NCBI GenBank assembly: GCA_963920635.1
Contig: OY987298.1
Location: 105,591,309 to 105,655,308 of the forward strand
Direction of reading: 5' to 3'
Origin: Pseudeuparius sepicola
Lineage: Eukaryota > Arthropoda > Insecta > Coleoptera > Anthribidae
Length of the DNA: 64,000 bases
Shown here piece by piece: positions 56,174-64,000 of the stretch. Each line of letters opens with the position of its first letter. Positions within the stretch are counted from its first letter, which is position 1. A program made the translations under genes and the position numbers. Under the pieces are notes generated by a model. The model searched no databases. It was not told the DNA's origin and worked only from the letters and a program-made list of their open reading frames with translations.

Positions 56174-56454
56174 TGCAACTATAGTATGCAAAGCACTATT
56201 TTAGCGCACGAGAGTCAAGGTTGTTGGAGTTTAAAGGTTGCATCGTAACTAGGGAAACGAAAATCCACGATCTTACCCGTATCGGGACGCCATGTTGGTG
56301 ACGTCCGTCAGTTCCTTTTCGTCGTTTTTGTGCGGTCTGTGCTTTTAGTTTTCGAGTTTTAAGATTCTAATAACCGTTTTTCATAAATGTAAGTAAGAAA
56401 ATTCACGTAGGTATTTTAAATTCTCAATTCATATTTACATAATAACTTTGGTAG

Positions 56455-58120
56455 ATGCCTGATGGACATTTCTGTGGGATTGCTAGTTGCTCAAGCAAAT
56501 ACCGTAAGGTTGATGGCAAAGAAATTATTGAGCGGGTTAGCTTTTTCACCTTTCCTAAAGATGATATCATTTCCAAAGAGTGGATACGACTGTGCCATCA
56601 AAAGCCAGCTTTTGTATATAAAGTTAACAAACGTATATGTGCAAAGCACTTCCAACATGAAATGTGCTTCCAACTTTGATTTAAAATTATTCAGTGTTAT
56701 AGACTTTCTCGAAATCACGGCTTGTCGTATCATGTTAGATCAAAAAGTTATCACGGATATGCAGTCAAATGTAACTTTATTTAACTTCTTTTAAAAAGCT
56801 GAGCTTTCGTTCGTATACCTTTGGCTGCATACCCGTGATAACTTTTTGATCTAACATTATACAGTGTGCCCAGGGATTGAGTGCAGGTGGGGTGTAAATG
56901 ACAAAAAAAATTCGAGTTGAAATTTTAGCTTGTCGGGATCACCCCTCTTGGTCAATCTGGCATACATTATTTTTAAGTTGTTATTTAAGTGTAATTGGGA
57001 AAAGGGTCAAAACACTAATGAACGGCTATTGCTTTGGTATGGGCATGTCTCCTGTTTGTGCTGATTTAGTTATGTCGGAATTTCATCAGTGTTTTCACCC
57101 TTTTCCCAACTAAAATTAAATAAAAACTATTTAATTTTTGGGTCACCAACCTTCATTAATTATAATTTTTAAGTCTGAACGACTTTTTTTAAGTAATAAT
57201 TTTTGACAATTTTTGAAAATTTTGAAACACATCCTGTACATTAATTAATCGGACTGATTTTTTCGACTTCTTAGTTTTAGCGTTGATTGAGCTCAACGTT
57301 TTTAGACCAAGCAAGGCTGATCCCCTAAAGGTCAAATTTCAACTAGAATTTTTTTTGTCATTCACATCCCACGTGCACTCAATCCGTTTTTATCTAAATA
57401 CAAGTACCTATTGAACTAGAACAGTTTTACAGTTTTTAACAAATATTATAATATACTCCTGGACAAAATTAACGCACCTACATACAAAATTTCAAATTAT
57501 ATTTTAAATTATTTTGCGTTTCTACCAAGAATATAGTAGCACAGACCTATATAGCGTCGATGGCTCAATCAACGCTATATGACTTTATAGGTCTGTGATA
57601 GTAGATTTTCACTTAATTTCCATTAATTTATTAAAAAAAAATGCAATTTTTGTGGAAATTTATTATGTCGGTGCGTTAATTTTAACCAGGAGTTTATTAT
57701 TATTGTTACATTTTAGCTATCACATCTTTGCATTTGCCACCCGAAACCATGCCTTCTGAGAGAAGTATACGGACAGAGAAGCGCCAAGCAATAAGAGAAG
57801 AAAAAGCTACTGTTAAACAAATGGAAAAATATTTTTGCAAGCTGCACAAACAAGATTTTAAAGATAAAATCAAAGTTGTCACTAACACTATGCAATATAT
57901 ATCAAGGAATGTTGACGTACCTACTGATTTATTGAAATCTTTCTGCAAATTAAGGGTGTTTATTAGAATGAAGTTTCTAAATTACAAAAGAAAAGAAGAC
58001 GATATGGATAAAAAAAGAGGAAATCAAATTAAAAAACAACAGCAAAAACAATTATATTCATTTTCAGTGCAAGCCACTTCGTCACAAGTAGCCAAAAAAA
58101 TGTGGAAAATTGTGAATTAG
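56455..58120 (+). CDS. THAP-domain protein, probably two coding exons
   Basis: Exon 1 opens at ATG 56455 directly after a ttggtag acceptor; a 5' exon ending AAAT-gtaagt lies near 56390. It encodes a near-complete THAP finger of about 74 aa: CGIASC, FFTFPKDD, EWIRLC and ICAKHF with its C2CH ligands. The frame stops at 56679, so either the donor lies just before or the protein is truncated. Exon 2 (57717-58120, acceptor ttttag) adds about 130 residues, basic and helical, with METMP-less entry at LHLPPETMPSERS and ending AKKMWKIVN. The join between them is not proven. The intron holds three small elements. THAP proteins bind DNA; this one's target is unknown. Confidence 0.5.
56862..57400. mobile_element. 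TIR element inside the THAP intron
   Basis: Left end CAGTGTGCCCAGGGATTGAG (about 56864) and right end CGTGCACTCAATCC are inverted, continuing through AATGACAAAAAAAATTC. Just to the left (about 56692-56860) is another palindrome around ATCAAAAAGTTATCACGG. Non-coding. Confidence 0.65.
57457..57692. mobile_element. Mariner-like MITE with a nested stem-loop
   Basis: Ends CTCCTGGACAAAATTAACGC and GCGTTAATTTTAACCAGGAG are inverted. A short stem-loop around CACAGACCTATATAGCG (about 57541-57598) is inserted; CACAGACCTATATAGG recurs near 60327. Confidence 0.7.
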
Positions 58121-58700
58121 TACTTACTAGTAGTATTTTTATTATTAATATATAAATCAATAACGCAATGTTATATTTGTATTCTTTAACGCAATGTTAT
58201 ATGTGTATTCTTCTTTTCCTGATTACAACATTATTTCCTTCGTTCTTCCCGCTTTACTGCCAGTTTTTTGAATATGAATTTTACATTTCGAAGGACCACT
58301 GTAGAGAAAAATTATAATTACATAAAAAAGTAGGAAGTTTGATCATTCCGTTAAAAAGTAAGAAATTATATAGATACGACGAAATTATGTAAAACCCTTG
58401 TGTATTCTATATTCAGGCTATAATAGTAAATAAATTCCTACTTTTTACTTTTTTAAAAATTGCATCTTCACTTAAATTGGGCGAAAATCATTAATTATTT
58501 ATACTCTTATTCAAACTTGGGAACTGAGTGACGTATTCGCGCGCTTTTTTACTCTAAATTCCGATTGGCTGACCTCCCGATGTGGTTACGATGCAACCTC
58601 TAAACTCCAACAACCTTGCACGAGAGTGACTTGAGTGTGAGTATTTTGACGAGCCAACACTGTCAACAGTTACGCTAAAGGCGCTTTGCACGCTAGTTGC

Positions 58701-60536
58701 ATAGAATATATTTTCTACAACTGTTTTAAGTGTATAAAAAGCAAGCTGAAATGGTTCTAAACTACCCGACTAATAATTATTTAATTTAAATTAAATTAAA
58801 ACCATCTTATGCTTGGGTTTTCTGTCTGAGGGTTTCAATGGTACTTTCCAATAGGTCTGATTTTGCATTCAGTAATTTAAAAAATAAATATCTTATACAG
58901 GATGTTAAAACTTAATTTAAAAAAATGAATTTTTTACCTACATTTATAGGTACCTACTCTCAATTTTGTTGAAATTTGGTACGGACTTTTTGTTAAGTAT
59001 ATATACTGAGCAACTAATTTTTTTGTGAAAATTTAGTAAAAAAATTAGAAGAATAAACAGAACAAAATGAGGTTTCTGCGTTAAAAACAATTTTCAGTCA
59101 TTTTTTACTCTTGTAAAATCTCTATTTTGGATTTTGTATACGATGGATTGCAACTATGCTTCATCCAGTCAAAAAAGAGTTAGTTATTATTTTCTTGATA
59201 TATCAAGCTCAAATTTGTTTTGAATTTTCTGTTATATTTTGCGCAAAATATACAGGGTGTCTCAAAAAGCTGTGCCTATAACTTGCGATCCAAATATAGA
59301 GGGAGCCTAAAAAAGTGTTTTTTATATTTTGTGTTTCAAAAAACTGTGACTCTCACTTGCGGTCAAACCTACTCCTCTGACGGATTCCAAAGAAGCTACA
59401 AATCGAGATGCCTGTTATTCAAGCAGTGTTGCAGTACCTACATGTGCTGCCAGACCGCGTTATTACGGCCAGTCTTTCACATTGTCGGAAAGGGTCCCAA
59501 GTTTTCAATATAGTCTTCTCTTGTCCTTTTGTGAGATGTCACCTTAAATATCATGCTTTTAATAAGGGTAATATTGGAGAGAGGTGCTTTAAGGAAGTGT
59601 TGCTTGCATCCAATTAAATTAAACAAATGTTTTTTCGAATAAATGTTTTTCGAACAGATGTTTTTCGAATAAATGTTTTTTCGAACAGATGTTTTTCGAA
59701 CAGATGTTGTTCGAACAAGGGTTTTTCGAACAGTTATTTTTCGAACTTCGAACAAATGTTTCTTCGAATAAATGTTTTTTCGAACAGATGTTTTTCGAAC
59801 AAATGAGTAAAGAAATATAAAGAGCAGGTACAGTTGTCAATTTATTGAAGACTGGAAACCCAATCATGTCCATATCACCTACTAACAAACAATATCGACG
59901 CAATAATTCAACATCCAACCCGCCACTGATGCCGTGCGTGACTCACGCAAGCGCTCGCCAAAATCACGGCCTTTTTCCGACCTTGACAGTGTCGATAAAT
60001 GTTCCACATTTCCGCAAATACGCCTATCGACCTAATAAGTACATCACGAAAAGAGTGGCAAAAAGTCACGTGGTTCGCATTTGTAAGTGGGTTAAAAGAT
60101 GAATCGATAGCGCGCACTCATATCACGGCCGTTTTATGTCGCCAGCGCCCTTCCTTCCGGTCCGGCTGCTGGGTGCATCAAAAATTCAGGATTGTCTGCC
60201 GATAATTTCGGGATTTTATAATAAGTTTTAAAAATCTTTATAGTGATTTTCTTTCGGGGAAATTTTAAGCCGACCGCTCACTCCAATATCGGGGGCACGA
60301 GTTTAACAGCAGTTAGGTATATAAGCACAGACCTATATAGGTACCCATTTATACTTACATACAGGGTGTCCCAACGAAAACGAGCCACCTGGAATATTTC
60401 CCAAAATACTCATTATTTTGAAAATCGCAAAAACATGCCAAAAGATTCACGAAGAGGGGCATATTTGGCCATACTAACCGTTAATATAAATTGCACCCTC
60501 ATCACTCCAGCGCTAGGTACTGCACGCGACTACAGT
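58701..60536. other. Intergenic, tandem repeat, no gene
   Basis: Tc1-type left ends TACAGGGTGTCTCAAAAAGC (about 59251) and TACAGGGTGTCCCAACGAAA (about 60360) occur without clear partners. A tandem repeat lies at 59630-59810. No supported gene. Confidence 0.4.
59630..59810. repeat. Tandem repeat, TTTTTCGAACAGATG unit
   Basis: About eleven units of 15-17 bp varying between TTTTTCGAACAGATG and TTTTTCGAATAAATG. Both variants alternate irregularly, so the array grew by local duplication. Confidence 0.85.
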
Positions 60537-61286
60537 TGTAGAGCGGGAACTGTAGCGTACCCGACTAGCGTGGATTCCAGCTGCGAGCGCAAATTGAAAA
60601 AGCGTAATCAAATTTAAGCTCGAATTTAAGCATTTATTTACGACTAGTCAAGAATTGTCCAGTTATACAATTGTTTAACCCAATCAGAAAGACCTCACCA
60701 TAAGTCCTGGGCTGGGGTTGATACCCTAGCCAAACGCGGTCCGTGTGTGGAGATCTTTACGACCCCAAACTCTCCTTCAACCTGGCAATAGGTATACTGT
60801 CTGTTCCCCGCTAGGCCACTGCCAAAACACTCCCAAATACTGTGAGGTGCACCAACGGCCTTGGCGCTTCACCGTCGAGGTTCCTGCCAGCCAACGCTCT
60901 GGAATCCCTTACGGCGGGCACGCCGGCCACGCACCGTACTATCACGAAGAATAAGTCGGTAGTCGGTACCAATCAGGCTCCACTTCATTTCCGCGGTCGC
61001 GATCGCCCGCGGTGCGCCCACAGGCACTCACTTCCTTGCCCGGCAGCCTCGCTCCGACTGCCCCCGACTTCCCCCGGTCGCTCCGTTGGTTTCGTCCAAG
61101 GCGACCGAAAACATCCGCCCCTCTGGGCACTCCGCACTACCACATCTGTGGCTGGGCACTCCGCACCACCACTAATATCTATTTACTATTTAGAACTAGG
61201 TTTTATCCACAACTAACAACCCACTAAACTATAACTATAAACTAAAAATAACGATTAGGGATCCTTAGGTCGGGCGCGGCACATCA
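60537..61286 (-). repeat. Putative 3' LTR of the minus-strand gypsy element
   Basis: On minus, a G-run polypurine end (CTGGGGGG) is followed by TGATGTGCCGCGCCC at 61286, the usual TG start. AATAAA is at 60633-60638 (complement), and CTACA occurs near 60537 or 60551 as a possible end. GC-rich, with a direct repeat GTGCGGAGTGCCCAG. The 5' copy is outside the window, so the left edge is unresolved. Confidence 0.55.
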
Positions 61287-61335
61287 CCCCCCAGTTTAAG
61301 TAAACCTAACCATTGAGGGTTTCAGGGAGCTTAAA

Positions 61336-64000
61336 CTAAATTAAGTCAGCTCCACCAATAGCTGGTCGATAAGGCTTTATGTTTTGGATATTATGATTAC
61401 CCAAGAAAGTACCTGTTACTTGATCAGTTATAGCGTAAGAGTTTGGACCGACTACTTTACTCACAGTAAAGGGACCCTTATAAAGAAGGAAGAACTTCTT
61501 AATTTCACGATCTGCTGCTGAAGACGCCTCATGTGCCTTTATCAATACCAAATCTCCGACAACAAAACTTGCAAACGTTTTCCCTTTATTTTGACGCGCC
61601 TGGCGTCTCTGAGCCTTGGAAGTCAACCTTTCATGTGCAAGGAAAACAAAATCCTTCATATTCTCTGGACATTCAGGATAGGGAATAAGTTTAAGGAACT
61701 TATTCTCCCGTGAATTCTGAAAATGCACCTCATTTGGAGTAAACCCAGTCGAATCATGGGTGACATTGTTAAGCCAACCTTCCACTTCAGTTAAACAGGT
61801 AGCCCATTTAGTATGTTTGTGATAACACTGAGACCGCAACAACCTCCCTATTTCTTTGTTAACCCGCTCGGTTTGGTTACCCTGTGGGTAATACACAGAA
61901 GTATGCGAAATCTTTATCCCTAAATCCCTTAATACTTTATACCACGACTTACTCGAAAAACATGTTGCATTGTCACTAAGAATAGTCTTAGGAACCCCTA
62001 TTTCAGGAAAATATTTATTAGTGAGAACACTAAGTATAGATCGATACGTGCCTTGTTTTAGAGCATATAGCCTCATTAACTTGCTAAAAGCGTCAACAAT
62101 AACTAAAAGAATTGTGACACCTGCACGTGACACTGGTAGAGGACCAACTAAATCGAGACAAACCACTTCTTTTGGACCTCTAGGAACCACACTGTGTGCT
62201 TCGCCATGTAAAGTAGAAGAAGTCTTACTTCTTTGGCACAGGTCTTCAAGTACTTATTATATTTCGGACACGATTCCTCATTTTCGGGAAGTAATAGTAT
62301 TTTACCAAATAGTCGAAACATTTTGACGAACCAAAATGACCATTTGATTCGTGCTCTTCCCTTACAAGAGAGATAACCATACCCTTAGGGATAACAACTT
62401 TAAAACTAGGAAGTTCAGTTGAACCCCGTCTAAATAACACACCTTCATGTACCATAAACCATTTCTTAAATCTGGGTGGACATCCTTCATCTCCTAACCA
62501 CCGTAAAACCTGTTTACAGAAGTCATCTTCTTGTTGTAAAGGTATTAGCTCACGAAATTGACACTTAAGAACCTTTTCCAACTTTTCTGTCTGAGTCACA
62601 GCAATCATAATCTTTTTGTTCTCCCAATCAGGAACTTCCTCTAGTTTCGAATCCTCATCTTTAATGGGATACCTACTTAAAATGTCTGCCATAACATTTT
62701 CTGATCCTTTACAATACAACACATCGAAACAATACTCTTGGACATATAGGATCCATCGAGAAATACGCGCGTTCACTAACCTACATGATTGCATAAAAAC
62801 TAAACTTTTATGGTCTGTAATGACAGTGGTTTCACGACCTAAAATGAACACACGCCACTGTTGGAGAGCAGCAATAACAGCTAACGCTTCCTTCTCTGTC
62901 ACAGTAGAATTTAGTTCGGCGCCTTTGAGAGTCCGACTATAAAAAGCAATAATATTTTTTTCACCTTCGTCACTTAGCTGGAAGAGGCATGCCTCTATAC
63001 CGTACGCTGAACTGTCAGTTTGTACAAAATACCGTTTGGTAGGGCCGGGATGGTGTTGCATCACGACATCACAAAAACCCGCTTTAATTGCCTCGAACGC
63101 TTCTTGGTGCTCGGGTTTCCAGCTCCAACGGCTACCCTTCTTCAACAGGGGGAGTAAGGGAACGGTCAGATCCGAAAATCGCCCACAAAACCTGCGATCA
63201 TAATTAACAAACCCTAAGAAGGATCTAAGTTCCTTGAGATTTCTTGGATTACGAAAATCCTGGATAGCCTTAACTCTATTTGGATCAACACTAATCCCAT
63301 TTGGTCTTAGGATGTGACCCAAAAACCTTAACTCTTCTTTAGCGAATTCACATTTCCGCAACTTGACAGTAATGCCCACTTCTCTAAACTTTTTGAAAAT
63401 GATATTCAGATGAGCTAAATGATCTTTGTAACACTCAGAGTAAACGAGTATATCGTCGACATAAGCCAGTACAAAACCTTTGACTTCTTCGCCGAGAACT
63501 ATGTCTAAACCTCGTATAAAACTACCTACCGATGTGCTTAAGCCGAAAGGCAAAACCGTGAAGACATAGGTGTAGCCTCCGTACGCAAAGCCCAAATACT
63601 TCTGGTGAGGGCCATAAACGGGGATCTGCCAGTAACTAGCAGTTAAATCGATTAAAGTTAAGATCTGCCCAGGCGTAAAATGACCAATGAACTCGTTTGG
63701 ATTCGGAGGTGTGACGTGGTCCCGAACCATCCGTTTGTTTATGTGTCTAGCGTCTAAACATACGCGAATTGAATCATCCTTTTTACGCACCACAACCAAA
63801 GGGCTAATATACTCGGTTTGGGCCTTCTTTACAACCCCCCACTTTACCATTTCCTTCACCTGCCTATCAACTTCTTCCTTATAGGCATGTGGAACGGGAA
63901 ACGATCTCAGATAGAAAGGAGACTCGTCCCTGAGCTCAATTTTATGTTCATACTTCGAAATTCTACCTGGATTATCGGAAAATATGTCTCGAAAAGACAT
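61336..64000 (-). pseudogene. pol: Ty3/gypsy Pol, frameshifted, cut by the window end
   Basis: On minus, 64000-62246 is open for 584 codons: reverse transcriptase (VCLDARHINKRM; YVDD catalytic box), RNase H (QTDSSAYGIEACLFQ, ITDHKSLV) and the first part of the integrase zinc finger (HESNGHFG), then a stop. A second frame, 62190-61336, holds the integrase core (VVCLDLVGPLPVS, LSDNATCFSS, NQTERVNKE) and a chromatin-end region. The two frames differ by one register around 62246-62270, in the Cys pair of the HHCC finger, so Pol is broken there. Protease and gag lie to the right, outside. This is an older, different lineage from the errantivirus, and I see no env before the LTR. Confidence 0.88.

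Larger units (their letters stand above)
56174..58700. mobile_element. Inverted-repeat-flanked unit encoding a THAP protein
   Basis: Long imperfect TIRs: the left 56174-56253 opens GCAACTATAGTATGCAAAGC and includes AAGGTTGTTGGAGTTTAAAG; the right 58590-58700 is its complement with an extra stretch of about 40 bp. Inside are a 5' exon, a THAP exon (56455) and a basic exon (57717), all on plus. No target duplication was found. THAP at the N-terminus is typical of P-element transposases, but I see no transposase catalytic domain, so it is either non-autonomous or an unrelated duplication. Confidence 0.55.

Noticed and set aside
60745..61227. Several Pro/Arg-rich ORFs left of the gypsy pol
   Set aside because: They lie in the GC-rich putative LTR and have no domain or consistent start.

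Overview
The window is eukaryotic nuclear DNA, almost certainly from an insect. It is AT-rich, the genes have GT-AG introns of up to 14 kb, it holds an insect errantivirus (gypsy clade, with env), and it is packed with TA-flanked Tc1/mariner-type foldback elements. I cannot fix the order from sequence alone.

Host genes. The backbone is a tandem array of three short-chain dehydrogenase/reductase (SDR) genes of the 15-hydroxyprostaglandin-dehydrogenase-like type, all on +. Gene A (last two exons, 1183-5217) runs in from the left. Gene B (8065-17672) is complete: six exons, 299 aa, intact Ser-Tyr-Lys, but the usual NAD-selecting Asp is replaced by Gly-Arg. Gene C (22647-50150) is complete across about 27.5 kb: six exons, 837 aa. 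Internal exons have identical lengths across the array (127, 107 and 335 nt; final SDR exon 133 nt in A and B), so they are paralogues by tandem duplication. Gene C is the most unusual object here. Its N-terminus looks like a mitochondrial presequence, its catalytic Tyr is His, and its last exon reads past the ancestral stop into a Lys-rich tail ending in nearly 30 DPCKKK-type repeats, the motif I know from the Drosophila sperm protein Don Juan. I read it as an SDR pseudoenzyme remodelled into a candidate sperm structural protein.

Mobile DNA, left to right. 2.5-3.5 kb: foldback in the gene A intron. 5.7-7.4 kb: short palindrome plus a foldback carrying a transposase scrap. 10.3-15.4 kb: a row of nested TA-flanked palindromic elements in gene B intron 4. 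18.1-21.7 kb: a Tc1/mariner element with a three-exon transposase, itself split by a foldback. 24.5-25.3 kb: an internally deleted hAT element. 25.8 kb: LINE RT scrap. 26.4-34.0 kb: a young errantivirus with textually identical 188-bp LTRs, open gag and pol, and an env with one in-frame stop; it lies in the sense direction inside gene C intron 4. 34.7-38.4 kb: large foldback with another nested inside. 39.0-39.9, 51.1-51.9 and 53.6-54.0 kb: further palindromic elements. 40.0 kb: broken THAP gene. 56.2-58.7 kb: THAP-encoding unit flanked by inverted repeats. 60.5-64.0 kb: second Ty3/gypsy element on -, with a frameshifted pol.

The large introns, especially in gene C, are mostly transposon sediment. 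Stretches where I see no gene or recognisable element are stated as such in the feature list.
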